The notes below the pieces were generated by a model. It was given only the letters and a program-made list of their open reading frames with translations, had not been told where the DNA came from and searched no databases. A program made the translations under genes and the position numbers. A DNA stretch of 64,000 nucleotides from Kibdelosporangium banguiense (GTDB taxonomy: Bacteria; Actinomycetota; Actinomycetes; Mycobacteriales; Pseudonocardiaceae), in assembly GCF_017876405.1 (NCBI RefSeq), contig NZ_JAGINW010000001.1:3113203-3177202 (forward strand), written 5' to 3'. Positions within the stretch are counted from its first letter, which is position 1. Every line of letters begins with the position of its first letter. This document shows positions 34,470 through 43,205 of this stretch, piece by piece.

Positions 34470-35564
34470 TCACCTGGTAGTAGGGACCGATGACTTCAAG
34501 CCAAGTGTATCCAATAGGATATCTATGATCCCCTCCTTGTTCTCCGGCAGAGTCGACGGCGAACTCGGATACGGTGATGAGCTTTGGCTATTCGAGGGAC
34601 TCGACGAGTGCGCATTCGATGGTGTTGTTTTCGAAGTTATTATAGAAGTGGGCTCCTGACCCCTTTCACTGGTTGAGCGGGTTCGGCTGCCGTGTTCCTC
34701 CGTGTCAGATGTTCTAGGCTGCAACTGACTCTCACCATTCGGCACGCTGCCCTGAGAAGTGCCAGGTGAGGGTGTACCGAAATCGGTCGGCAATGTGGGT
34801 AGCCGTTCTGGCTGGTTCGCCGGCTGGGACAAGGTAACGTTCTGAACCGTGAAGGTTGCACCTGCAAGGGTGAACAATGCCAAGAGTGTGGCGATAATCG
34901 CCCGCAGATCGAAATTAAACTTTCGACGCTTGGCTATCGATGACTGTTCGAGCTGCAGTGATTGCTCGTCGGTACCGACGCGGTCAGATTGAAGTACTTC
35001 GCGAATTACATTTCGAGCGGACGCGAGATGCGTCCTTACAGTGCTCTCTTTTACGCGAAGACCTTTCGAAATCTCGGCTGTGCTATAGCCCAGCAGATAC
35101 AATTCGAGCACTCGCCGCTGTTGACTGGTTAGCACTATCGATGTTTGGATTGCATCCAAGAGCGCCGTTTTGGGTGCAGTCGAGTTGACGGCTAGATAGT
35201 CTAGTCGCATAGGCCCGCCGTGTCCGACTCCTTGATAACGGAGAGCCTCGCGCCTTGCATCAATGATCTTGTTTTTTGCAACCCCAAACGCATACTTACG
35301 TGTTCGCTTATATACATGCTCTTTATCTTCGTCAGCTCGAACGCTCAGACGGCGCCATGCTTCCCAGACCGTAGACATGACCTCTGAAGCGATATCCTCG
35401 GCTGAACACGCTGTGCTCAAGTTCCGCCGCCTGACAAAGTTGACGAGCAGTGGAAAAGTTCGTGTGTAGAATTCCTCGAATCTAGGCGGGTCTTGCGCAA
35501 CGCCAGATGGCGAGGACGAAACGTCCTCGCCATCTATGCTCAGCATTGACTCAATCTCGGTCAC
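34470..35564 (-). CDS. ECF sigma factor with C-terminal membrane anchor and Ser/Pro tail
   Basis: A 364-residue protein. Region 2 lies around residues 30-110 (SAEDIASEVMSTVWEAWRRL) and region 4 around 140-192 (QQRRVLELYLLGYSTAEISK then VKESTVRTHLASARNVIREV). After a basic stretch KRRKF a single transmembrane helix follows (residues 221-240, RAIIATLLALFTLAGATFTV), then about 120 residues rich in Ser, Thr and Pro that would face outside. The sigma factor is therefore built into the membrane, a layout known for some ECF groups in which the extension controls release. No separate anti-sigma gene is adjacent. Confidence 0.75.
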   Translation of the reverse strand: MTEIESMLSIDGEDVSSSPSGVAQDPPRFEEFYTRTFPLLVNFVRRRNLSTACSAEDIASEVMSTVWEAWRRLSVRADEDKEHVYKRTRKYAFGVAKNKIIDARREALRYQGVGHGGPMRLDYLAVNSTAPKTALLDAIQTSIVLTSQQRRVLELYLLGYSTAEISKGLRVKESTVRTHLASARNVIREVLQSDRVGTDEQSLQLEQSSIAKRRKFNFDLRAIIATLLALFTLAGATFTVQNVTLSQPANQPERLPTLPTDFGTPSPGTSQGSVPNGESQLQPRTSDTEEHGSRTRSTSERGQEPTSIITSKTTPSNAHSSSPSNSQSSSPYPSSPSTLPENKEGIIDILLDTLGLKSSVPTTR

Positions 35565-35591
35565 GGATTAGTCAACGCCTTTCCGCTGGTG

Positions 35592-35894
35592 TCATTTTTC
35601 AGCTTTTTCCTCGGTTGAACGCCGTTTGACATTGATTACAAAGTCATCCGACAGGATTGCACGCAACAAAGTTGGCAGGAGCTGAACTCCTGTAGCTATC
35701 GCGGATACGGTGTTTGTGAAATCAAGATGCTCCTGGTACGTTGGAGGAATATCAAGCCACTTGTCACAAAGCGTTGTTGCGGTAAGTGTTCCGGGCGCAA
35801 TTACCTTCGTCAAGAGTTGGAACTTATTATCGCGAGTAGGCAAGCTCAAGGTCCTATCTATGCATTTGCGAAAGATTCCATGCATGTGCGGCAA
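35592..35894 (-). CDS. Small hypothetical protein upstream of the tethered sigma factor
   Basis: A 100-residue frame (start at 35894, or Met codon 4) on the same strand as the sigma gene and 27 bp before it. One hydrophobic helix (TVSAIATGVQLLPTLLRAIL) occurs near the C-terminus. Composition is AT-rich like the sigma gene. It may be a membrane partner of the sigma factor; support is limited. Confidence 0.4.
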   Translation of the reverse strand: MPHMHGIFRKCIDRTLSLPTRDNKFQLLTKVIAPGTLTATTLCDKWLDIPPTYQEHLDFTNTVSAIATGVQLLPTLLRAILSDDFVINVKRRSTEEKAEK

Positions 35895-36467
35895 TCGGGG
35901 TTAACTCTGTCGGGTCTGCGTCGCAGCTTCCGCTCCGGTGGAAGGGTTGCTTTCAGCTACGACGTTTACTTGCGAATATCCAACAGAAGACTCGGTCAAG
36001 ATCACAAGCTGTGTCACACTTTCCGGCTAGCGTCACTCGAAAGTGTGGCCCGTTCGCACGATGCGTGCGCAGGCTAGTCCAGACATCAGCCGAACGTGTC
36101 CGGCGTGTCGAGCCCGCCGTTCGAGTCTACGTTCCACCGGAGCACGAACGGCGGGCCATCCGACAGACCCCAAGTGAAGGGCCCTGACCTCGCCTACTCA
36201 GCGACGTCGTTCTCTATCCTCGAAAATGAGACGCCAAATGCCGAGATTCTGGACCGGTCTTCACCCGATCGTGTACGAGCGATGTGCACGTGTGAGCACA
36301 ACTAGGCGTCGCCTGGTCACGTCAAGAGGCTATATGGACCAATTTAGGTCAGTGGGCGCGTCGTGCGTCTGACACCTAGAGTTGACAGGCGGACCCCAAG
36401 TCGCACGGTCGGATGACATCCGATCGAATCCCCACCCACTTCCCTGCAAACGCGATGAACTACTCCA
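35895..36467. other. Gene-poor stretch
   Basis: About 570 bp with no frame I would call a gene; short open frames (for example 36096-36305) lack ribosome sites and coding character. It contains CGTTCG-rich runs but no clear repeat. Confidence 0.4.
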
Positions 36468-37832
36468 GTGCGCCGATGGGATCCCCTCAACGACCGCCAG
36501 CTCGCCGTCCTGCAGCGCGTCGCTGGCGGCGACGACCTCCACGATTCGGACAGTCCTACCCGCCAGTCAGCCGACGCCCTCCGTGACCGCGGCTTGCTCG
36601 ACATCAACAGGCGTGGCGGCTGGCAGGCCACGCTCACCGACGCTGGTGCCTTCTACATCGAGCATGGCCACCACCCCGATCGTCCAACCAACACCGATGT
36701 CGCACCGTCGACTTCGGTGAGCAACCGGACACCGAGAGGAACTCGACCAAGGCAGACGGAACTAGAGATCACGGCTCAGCAGCTCATAGATCGGCTGCAA
36801 GAGAATGCAGGCGTCGTTACGGTGGTCGATCCCGAAGCGCCCACACGTGCGGCTTGGCGGCGGGCGATTCACGCCGCCAAAGAGGACGGTCTCCTGCCAA
36901 GAGGACATCACCTTCGCCACCGCGGGCGGGATACCGGCGATCTCCGGATCGAACTCGTTAAAGGAGAGCACCCCGACGCACGGCACTGGGCGCCGCGCCT
37001 GCGCGTGGACGTGCCCAATGCAATCGGCCAGGTGCATCCGCTCGTCGCCAAGCTGCAGCGTCGACCCGGTCGGATCTTCGTCACCGAAGCCAGCCTCAAC
37101 CGGGCGCTCCGCATCCTGAACACGCTGTTGACCGAATGGGAGCGGCGTGGCAACTCGGCTGAGCTCGAGGACGATGCCCATGGCATCACGATGATCTGCG
37201 GCGAGTCGCGCTACGGCACGCAAATATCCGAGCAGCGCGAAGTCGTCGAGCAGTATCCGACGTCCGAGGAACTCGAACAAAAGAAAGTCTATGCATGGCA
37301 ACGGGTCCAGCCGACCGAACGCGAGGTTGGCACCGGCTACCTCGTCCTGGAGCTGAAGCATGAATGGAAGTACAGCGGGCGTCGCCGGCGCTGGGCCGAT
37401 CGTGCCAGGTGGACGCTCGAAAGCAAGCTCACGGACGTCCTCGCCGAGCTGGAGGCGCGCGCCCAGCTCGATGAGGAACGGCGTATCGCCAAACTGGAGG
37501 AGGAAGCCCGGCGCCAACAGGATTGCGAAGCTGCGATGGCGACCGCACGGTTCCGCTTTGCCGAGGACGTCAAGATCAAGGCGCTGACCGAACAGGTCGA
37601 CGGTTGGGAACAAGCCGCTCGCATACGTGCCTACTGCGATGCGCTGCAGGCAGCCCAGGCCGATGCCAACAGCGATGTCACCGCGTGGATCGAATGGGCG
37701 CGGACGTATGCCGACCGCATCGATCCCTTGCGCCGCCATACGTTCCAGCCAGGTATCTCGGAGCCACGGCCGCAGGACCTGAAGCCGTACCTGGGCCGGT
37801 GGAGTCCATACGGCCCAGATGCGCGGTACTAG
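36468..37832 (+). CDS. Large hypothetical protein with N-terminal winged-helix-like region
   Basis: A 454-residue GC-rich protein. The first 70 residues look like a winged-helix or DNA-binding segment (LNDRQLAVLQRVAGGDDLHD, then LLDINRRGGWQATLTDAG). The middle is alpha/beta, and residues 320-400 are a long charged helix (LEARAQLDEERRIAKLEEEA). GTG 36468 has no clear ribosome site. Its stop shares the CTAG sequence with the stop of the converging gene, so the two genes end back to back. Confidence 0.55.
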   Translation: MRRWDPLNDRQLAVLQRVAGGDDLHDSDSPTRQSADALRDRGLLDINRRGGWQATLTDAGAFYIEHGHHPDRPTNTDVAPSTSVSNRTPRGTRPRQTELEITAQQLIDRLQENAGVVTVVDPEAPTRAAWRRAIHAAKEDGLLPRGHHLRHRGRDTGDLRIELVKGEHPDARHWAPRLRVDVPNAIGQVHPLVAKLQRRPGRIFVTEASLNRALRILNTLLTEWERRGNSAELEDDAHGITMICGESRYGTQISEQREVVEQYPTSEELEQKKVYAWQRVQPTEREVGTGYLVLELKHEWKYSGRRRRWADRARWTLESKLTDVLAELEARAQLDEERRIAKLEEEARRQQDCEAAMATARFRFAEDVKIKALTEQVDGWEQAARIRAYCDALQAAQADANSDVTAWIEWARTYADRIDPLRRHTFQPGISEPRPQDLKPYLGRWSPYGPDARY

Positions 37833-38686
37833 TCGTTGGGGCGCTGGCTGCGCTGCAACGTCTCGATGGGGACGCCGAGTTCCTTCTCCAGGTCCTGTGC
37901 AGTTGCCTTGTCGTGCTTGGCTAGGGCAGTAATAGCCCGCTCGACCAGCTTGCCGAGGCGAAAGACTTCTTCGCGGAGCGCCGAGAGTTCCGTATGCTGC
38001 TCTACAGCGTCCTGGCCGCACCACTCCCGCATCAGCCGCCAAGCAGGGATGTAGCGCTGGTCAACTTCTGCGCAGACCTCAGGCCTGAAGTAGTACTCCT
38101 CCCCGCGGCGGCTGCCGTGGTACTCACCGTGGATGGCCCGTTGACGAGCTTTTCGTTCTTCCTTCGCAACCTCGGCAAGAATCTCGTCAGCGAGCACCTG
38201 TGCAGCTCGTTTGGCGACGGTAAGCATCATGGAAAAGGGACAGGCCCACGTGCCGTCGCCCGACTGAATGCACAACGGATCACGAGTTAGTTCAGAGGCG
38301 TCCAGGTTGAGCTTCGCAGACAGCGCATCAAGATCGTTGATGAACAGGATGCCGTTGTCGCTGGAGCCCCCGATGCTGACACAGCCAAGAGACGACCGTC
38401 CATCAAGGATGAGCTCGGCGGCGAGAAGTTCTGCGTCATCGCCATGACGCCACGAGGCGTCGTGAAGGGCTGTCCACCGAGCTTCGCTCGCCAACCAGTC
38501 GTCGACCCTGCTCCACAACGTCTTCAGGCGAGCCGGCGGCACCCATTCCTCACGCCCCTCGAACTGGTCGGCCACGAACCTGACGAGCACCCGAGGTGGG
38601 CGGTTGGTGCCGATCCGAAGGACCTTGACCTGGACAACTGGGTCGCGTTGCTTCGCTCGATAGGCCCATTCCTGCCCAACTTCCAC
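37829..38686 (-). CDS. Hypothetical actinobacterial protein
   Basis: A 285-residue protein. The first 50 residues resemble a small beta-barrel or Tudor-like fold (VGQEWAYRAKQRDPVVQVKV, then VADQFEGREEWVPPARLKTL). The rest is helical and ends with a charged coiled region (LSALREEVFRLGKLVERAIT). It appears related to uncharacterised proteins near restriction or nucleoid genes; no function can be assigned. Confidence 0.55.
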   Translation of the reverse strand: MEVGQEWAYRAKQRDPVVQVKVLRIGTNRPPRVLVRFVADQFEGREEWVPPARLKTLWSRVDDWLASEARWTALHDASWRHGDDAELLAAELILDGRSSLGCVSIGGSSDNGILFINDLDALSAKLNLDASELTRDPLCIQSGDGTWACPFSMMLTVAKRAAQVLADEILAEVAKEERKARQRAIHGEYHGSRRGEEYYFRPEVCAEVDQRYIPAWRLMREWCGQDAVEQHTELSALREEVFRLGKLVERAITALAKHDKATAQDLEKELGVPIETLQRSQRPND

Positions 38687-38752
38687 TGGTTCTCCTCGTG
38701 ATCACGCAAGCTGAGTCGCGCCTGTTGGACCAGGCAACGACCGAAGCCGCGG

Positions 38753-40114
38753 TCACAGCACTTCGGCCCGCAGCCGCAGCCGAGACATGTCGAGAATAGA
38801 GAAATCGCGGTAACGACCGCTCACCAGCCCTTCCTGCTGGAACGAACGGATGATCTTTTCCGCAGTGGTCATCTTGATGCCTGCTATGGAGGCCAGCTCC
38901 TCCCTAGTCAATGGCATAGACAGGTTCCAGCGGTTGCCGACTCGGGTGCCATACGCTTCGTACAGATCAACAAGCACTTGAGCGACTCGTACGCTCGCAG
39001 GGCGACCGTGCTCGATCCGTCGCCTGTCGGACCAACGCAATCGTTCGCTTAGCATCGTCGCCACCTCAATGGCCGCGTCTGGGTGCCTCGCCAGGAAGTT
39101 ACGCAGCTCGGCCCTTGTCATTCGTTTGAAGAAGACGTCGGTACACGTGATCACCGTGGCGGATCGCGGGCCGACATCCAGTGCAGCCATCTCGCCGATG
39201 AGATCACCGCCGGTCCTGATTGCAAGCAGTGTCCGTTCGCCCGCCGAGTTCGTGGCGATGACTTTCACTGAGCCGTGTAGCAACAACAGCGCATTCGAAT
39301 CTGACTCGCCCTGGCTAATGATTCTCGCGCCTGCCGGCCTACTCTCCGAAACACCAATCACCAAGAAGTCCTCTCGGGTGCGATTCGTCAGCCGCCCAAG
39401 CAAGCTGGCCGGAGGGTATGGCGATGAGCCTTGATCCCGTCCCTCAGAGCTGCTCTCGTCGAGTGCCAGGCTTGTCCCTGAGTAGTATTCCCATGTCTTG
39501 CTGGGAGCGGCTGCGGGGAATGACATACCGGGCAAGACTTCCTTCGTCGCTCTCCGGTCTCGAGCAACAAGAGGCAGAATTGGCGCCGTGTCAGCATCTT
39601 GTTTCTCAGCACTTGGCTGGCTCGTCGTTGGCCCCATGGGGATGACGGCTTGAGAGGGTTTGCAGGCTGAAAGATTGGTGCTCGGCTGAGCGGCACTGTC
39701 CTTCGGCTCCTGCTTGACCGTGGTTAGAGCGGCCAACTTGCCTGACGCTTCAGACAATCCGCTCTGTTCGGCCTGTCGGTACCACTGTGTGGCTTCGTCA
39801 AGACGACCTAGCTGCTCGAGCACATCGCCAAGACGTAGTGCGGCGTCACCAAAATCGTGCACAGCTGCCTGGTGGAAGCACAGCGCAGCGCCATGCCAGT
39901 CGCCGCGTTCGGCGCTCACCGTGCCCATGCGATAGGCGGTCTCGTCGTCGACATCTTGATCATCCCAAATTGGCGCAGTACTTTGGGAGGCCGTCGGCCG
40001 AAAGGTCTGATATGCCTTGTGAAGCAACTGTGTACCGTGCTCGAGGTCATGGTCACGGGTGCTGGCCGCGATTAGTGCCTCGGCGGCGCCGCGGAGACGA
40101 TCATTGAGACTCAC
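38753..40114 (-). CDS. TPR/Sel1-like plus cyclic-nucleotide-binding Crp/Fnr-type regulator
   Basis: A 453-residue protein. The N-terminal 130 residues contain TPR/Sel1-like repeats (WHGAALCFHQAAVHDFGDAA, then LGRLDEATQWYRQAEQSG). The middle has a cyclic-nucleotide-binding beta roll (ISQGESDSNALLLLHGSVKV, then GGDLIGEMAALDVGPRSATV) and the C-terminus a winged helix (LTREELASIAGIKMTTAEKI). Domain order is that of Crp/Fnr regulators with a repeat extension. It starts 14 bp inside the sigma gene's 3' end and so belongs to the same operon. Confidence 0.75.
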   Translation of the reverse strand: MSLNDRLRGAAEALIAASTRDHDLEHGTQLLHKAYQTFRPTASQSTAPIWDDQDVDDETAYRMGTVSAERGDWHGAALCFHQAAVHDFGDAALRLGDVLEQLGRLDEATQWYRQAEQSGLSEASGKLAALTTVKQEPKDSAAQPSTNLSACKPSQAVIPMGPTTSQPSAEKQDADTAPILPLVARDRRATKEVLPGMSFPAAAPSKTWEYYSGTSLALDESSSEGRDQGSSPYPPASLLGRLTNRTREDFLVIGVSESRPAGARIISQGESDSNALLLLHGSVKVIATNSAGERTLLAIRTGGDLIGEMAALDVGPRSATVITCTDVFFKRMTRAELRNFLARHPDAAIEVATMLSERLRWSDRRRIEHGRPASVRVAQVLVDLYEAYGTRVGNRWNLSMPLTREELASIAGIKMTTAEKIIRSFQQEGLVSGRYRDFSILDMSRLRLRAEVL

Positions 40115-40697
40115 GAGGCACCTCCCTCGTCGGTGCGGCTTCTAGGTCTTCGCCAAGCAGCTCAGCGAGATGTCGGCGCCCGAGGAGCAGGTGAGAACGG
40201 ACTGCCCCCTCTGTTATGCGTTGTATCTCGGCGATGTCCCGCACCGGCAAGTCGAGGAAGTAGCGCAACCCAATCGCCTCAGCCTGGCGCGGCGGCAGTT
40301 TCCGTATGGCGGCATATACGTCGCATCGAGCATCCGCCAGGCCGAAGGTATCTGGTTGGGAACCGCGACGTTGGCTGGCTTGGGCGCCTTCGTCATCGCC
40401 AGTCGGCAGAATAGGCTGATAGCGCGATTCTTTGAGCGCCCGTCGACGCAACAGGCGTAGGGCAATTTTGAAGAGATACGAATGAGCTTTGCTCGGGTCG
40501 TCGAGCCCGGCCCAGTGTCTGCGGTGCAACAAAAAGCTGTCTTGAACGACATCCTCGATGAAACGGGTATCGTGCTGCGTAGTGGAGATGAGGAAGGCTA
40601 GAAGTTTTGGGCGCCACTGCTGGTAGAACACCAGCCAGTCAGCGTCCCACGATTCAGGCTCGTCTGGCACTTCGTGCGGCGCACTGGGCTCAGTCAT
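40101..40697 (-). CDS. ECF-type sigma factor
   Basis: A 198-residue protein from ATG 40697, which overlaps the upstream gene's end. Region 2: FIEDVVQDSFLLHRRHWAGL with the conserved Trp and acidic pair; region 4: PPRQAEAIGLRYFLDLPVRD and ITEGAVRSHLLLGRRHLAEL. The start is preferred to the upstream Met at 40727 because it creates an ATGA-type coupling. It is followed by the Crp/Fnr-TPR gene with overlap, so all three genes of this operon (small membrane protein, sigma, Crp-type regulator) are linked. Confidence 0.8.
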   Translation of the reverse strand: MTEPSAPHEVPDEPESWDADWLVFYQQWRPKLLAFLISTTQHDTRFIEDVVQDSFLLHRRHWAGLDDPSKAHSYLFKIALRLLRRRALKESRYQPILPTGDDEGAQASQRRGSQPDTFGLADARCDVYAAIRKLPPRQAEAIGLRYFLDLPVRDIAEIQRITEGAVRSHLLLGRRHLAELLGEDLEAAPTREVPRESQ

Positions 40698-41043
40698 GAG
40701 CGGCACCCTGCGGTTGACCCGCTTCATGACAGCGGTAGCTTGCAGGCACGCGAATGACCACGCTGGTTCCAGGACCAGACACCTCGGTGATTGAAGCTCC
40801 GGGTGGCAGGCTGTTGATCTGCCTGAGGGTCGCCACGCGAGTGGACCGCCGTTCCCGTTCTAAGGCAATCTGTGCCTTGCCCTCAACCCAGCTCCTGAGC
40901 ACATCCCACATGCCGGTCTTCTCGGCTTCGGCAGCCGTCGTACAACGTCGCGACGTTCGTCGTCTTGCGATTTGCCGAATTACAGTGCCGAGGCTGCCCA
41001 GCCCGAGGACGAGTCCCAAGGCTGTGAGTAGCTCCGTCGGCAC
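40690..41043 (-). CDS. Small membrane protein heading the sigma/Crp operon
   Basis: A 117-residue product from GTG 41043 with GAGAGGG upstream; a longer frame to 41133 is possible. The N-terminus is a transmembrane helix (LLTALGLVLGLGSLGTVIRQ), followed by a basic helix and a beta segment (GASITEVSGPGTSVVIRVPA). It overlaps the sigma gene start. Position suggests it anchors or regulates the sigma factor, but it lacks an anti-sigma zinc motif. Confidence 0.5.
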   Translation of the reverse strand: MPTELLTALGLVLGLGSLGTVIRQIARRRTSRRCTTAAEAEKTGMWDVLRSWVEGKAQIALERERRSTRVATLRQINSLPPGASITEVSGPGTSVVIRVPASYRCHEAGQPQGAAHD

Positions 41044-41342
41044 AGTTCTCGCCCTCTCGTCATCAAGAGACTGACAGCGGTTGTTGAGAGGTACAGGCGT
41101 GGACACCCACAAAACGTTTAACGTGCCTCCCAATTTCCGTAGGAATTTTCTATCTTCCCTGGTAGGAGACTTGGGCAGCTGGGTAGCTGATCAAGCTGGT
41201 GACACTTCGATGTGTACTTCGCGCCACGCCAGGGCCATGCAGGTATTGATCTACGAGCACCCCACGAACCTATGCTCTTCTGAGCTATCTCCGTTTGACC
41301 TCGGTCGTTACCGTCCGCCCTGAACAGAAAGTAGGCAATGCA

Positions 41343-41705
41343 ATGGCCCAGAAAGTCCTCGTCCAGCTTGTCGATGACCTGGATGGCACCGCGTCTGATG
41401 ACATCACCACCGTCACCTTCGGACTCGACGGGGCCGTATATGAGATCGACCTGACGGCCAACAACGCCGCCAAGCTTCGCAACCAGCTCGGCGACTTCGT
41501 CGACAACGCTCGGCGGACTGGTGGTCGAGTTAAGCGTGGTACCTCGCCCCAGGCCACCACACCGGTGGCCAACCGCCAGCAGACCAGGGCCATCCGCGAC
41601 TGGGCGCGGCAGAACGGTTACGAGCTGTCCGACCACGGGCGTATCCCCAGCAATGTGATCGAGGCGTTCGAGGCTGCACACGCCAGCAAGGGAAAGCGGA
41701 GATAG
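41343..41705 (+). CDS. lsr2: Lsr2-family nucleoid-associated protein
   Basis: A 120-residue protein, close to the usual 110-112. The N-terminal dimerisation domain KVLVQLVDDLDGTASDDITT and EIDLTANNAAKLRNQL is followed by the C-terminal DNA-binding domain with the AT-hook-like HGRIP motif (ELSDHGRIPSNVIEAF), where canonical Lsr2 has RGR. Lsr2 silences AT-rich, horizontally acquired DNA. ATG 41343 starts the conserved domain directly. As an accessory copy within a mobile island it may control the AT-rich cargo here. Confidence 0.85.
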   Translation: MAQKVLVQLVDDLDGTASDDITTVTFGLDGAVYEIDLTANNAAKLRNQLGDFVDNARRTGGRVKRGTSPQATTPVANRQQTRAIRDWARQNGYELSDHGRIPSNVIEAFEAAHASKGKRR

Positions 41706-41981
41706 CCCCGATCCAGATAGCCCTAGCCGACGGAACCACACTTGCTACTGTAGTCAGCCGATCTACAGCTGCTGGGCCCATGAGCAAGGTTCGCGGTCTG
41801 ACCATACGGCGTTGAGAGATTCTATAACCCGAGCCAAGTGAATACGCGGGACCTGCTCGTTCTTGCCACCCCATTCCAGCTGTACTCCAGAAACGACATC
41901 TACGTCATCTTTCATGTTTGTTCTTCGGCGATGGCCCAAGCCGCGGTAACTGGTCGCGAAAGAGTGAGCTCTAAAGCCAGC

Positions 41982-42503
41982 TCATCTAAGCGGGCGGTCT
42001 TGCCGCCATCGTTGTCCTTCAGCCTGGTAGGAGCTGAGATGATGCTGTGGCGGCTGTACGTATGGTTGGACGAGCCGTCGGATCAGTCGTGCATCGACGG
42101 TTGGCAGTGGCACCAAGGACCGCCGCAGGTGGGCGCTCCATGTTCCTGGATTAGGAAAGATCGTGAGTTTGGGCACGATTTCCCTGAGCACAAGGCCTTC
42201 TCTAAGGGGTGCAATCGCGGATATCGTGAGTTTGCATCCGTATGGAAACTCTCGCTGCCCGAACCTAATGGGCTCCGTCAGGAGCTTTGTTTCGCTAGCA
42301 ACTTTGGCTACACCCATCACTCGCCCCATGTCGCGGGTTGGATTGTGAAAGCAACCTCTGGCCGTGTACAGGAAAAGCTCGTCGCCAATCTCCATGCGGC
42401 CAGCGCCGGAGCGCTTCGAATTTGAGAAGGCCATGCGACTTTCGGCGAGAATCCAGGCGAGTGCTGTTGCGTCGCTGATGACGAGCAGGTAGGAGCGGGC
42501 CAC
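41982..42503 (-). CDS. EVE/PUA-like domain protein, paralogue of the next gene
   Basis: A 173-residue protein starting YLLVISDATALAWILAESRM and containing IGDELFLYTARGCFHNPTRD, the beta-barrel pattern of EVE/PUA-like domains that bind modified bases in nucleic acids. It shares clear line-by-line similarity with the 42656-43198 protein (same block ISDxxALAWxLxxSRMAF, same LYTxRGCxHN). It lies beyond it on the same strand, separated by 152 bp with nothing obvious between. Likely part of the modification-dependent or modification-protective system with the fused R-M enzyme. Confidence 0.6.
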   Translation of the reverse strand: MARSYLLVISDATALAWILAESRMAFSNSKRSGAGRMEIGDELFLYTARGCFHNPTRDMGRVMGVAKVASETKLLTEPIRFGQREFPYGCKLTISAIAPLREGLVLREIVPKLTIFPNPGTWSAHLRRSLVPLPTVDARLIRRLVQPYVQPPQHHLSSYQAEGQRWRQDRPLR

Positions 42504-42655
42504 ACGTGGATGATATACTAGCCGAGACGCTTGTTGGCCCTCTAGGGGACTACATTAGGCTACCACTTACCACGCAGTGTATTCAATCCTGCTGCACATT
42601 CTCTTCTGGGTGAAGGCGTCTGGCTTGTTTTGACGAAATCCTAGAGCAAAATTTC

Positions 42656-43198
42656 TCAATGGAACCTACCTGCTAACCGTATCGCCTCGGCCTCGTAGGT
42701 AGAAAGGTGGGCTTTAAGCGGTTCCAAATGAGGCGACAGAAGTTCATTGAGCAGTTTGGCATCGTGAGAGGTTAGTTCCAACGGCGGCTGACGCAGCCGA
42801 GCGCTCCAGTGAGCTGGTTGAGGAAAAGCTTCCAACTGGTCGACTACTGACGCGAGCTCGACGCCTTTTCTTAGCGGGGCCATACCGAGAATCTGTAGCT
42901 TGCAGGCGTAGGCGAATTTGCGTGGACCAATCACCACCGGCCGGTCAAGCAATTTCGGTTTATTTGCGAGCTTGGCTTGACCGACCAGAAGTCCTCGGTC
43001 TCGCGACGTGTTGTGATAGCATCCGCGCGAGGTGTAGATGAAGATATCGTCGCCAACCTTCATGGCCTCGACTGTGCTTCGGCGTGCTTCCGGAAAGGCC
43101 ATGCGCGAGTTCGTGAGAACCCATGCTAGTGCAGCCACATCGCTAATTACAACAAGATATGCTGATTGCATACCTTGAGGTTGCGTCAGTCCCGACAT
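42656..43198 (-). CDS. EVE/PUA-like domain protein downstream of the R-M fusion
   Basis: I choose ATG 43198, 7 bp after the fusion gene's stop, giving 180 residues; an earlier start at 43252 lies inside the fusion gene. The domain shows YLVVISDVAALAWVLTNSRM, VGDDIFIYTSRGCYHNTSRD and a C-terminal helical segment. EVE-like domains recognise modified DNA or RNA bases, and they are frequently adjacent to restriction-modification genes. Function as a reader of the methyl mark set by the upstream enzyme is an inference. Confidence 0.6.
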   Translation of the reverse strand: MSGLTQPQGMQSAYLVVISDVAALAWVLTNSRMAFPEARRSTVEAMKVGDDIFIYTSRGCYHNTSRDRGLLVGQAKLANKPKLLDRPVVIGPRKFAYACKLQILGMAPLRKGVELASVVDQLEAFPQPAHWSARLRQPPLELTSHDAKLLNELLSPHLEPLKAHLSTYEAEAIRLAGRFH

Positions 43199-43205
43199 GG
43201 TGTCC

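Noticed and set aside
36762..38042. Minus-strand 426-residue open frame
   Set aside because: Antisense to the 36468 gene and lacks any recognised motif or ribosome site; the plus-strand gene has the protein-like composition.
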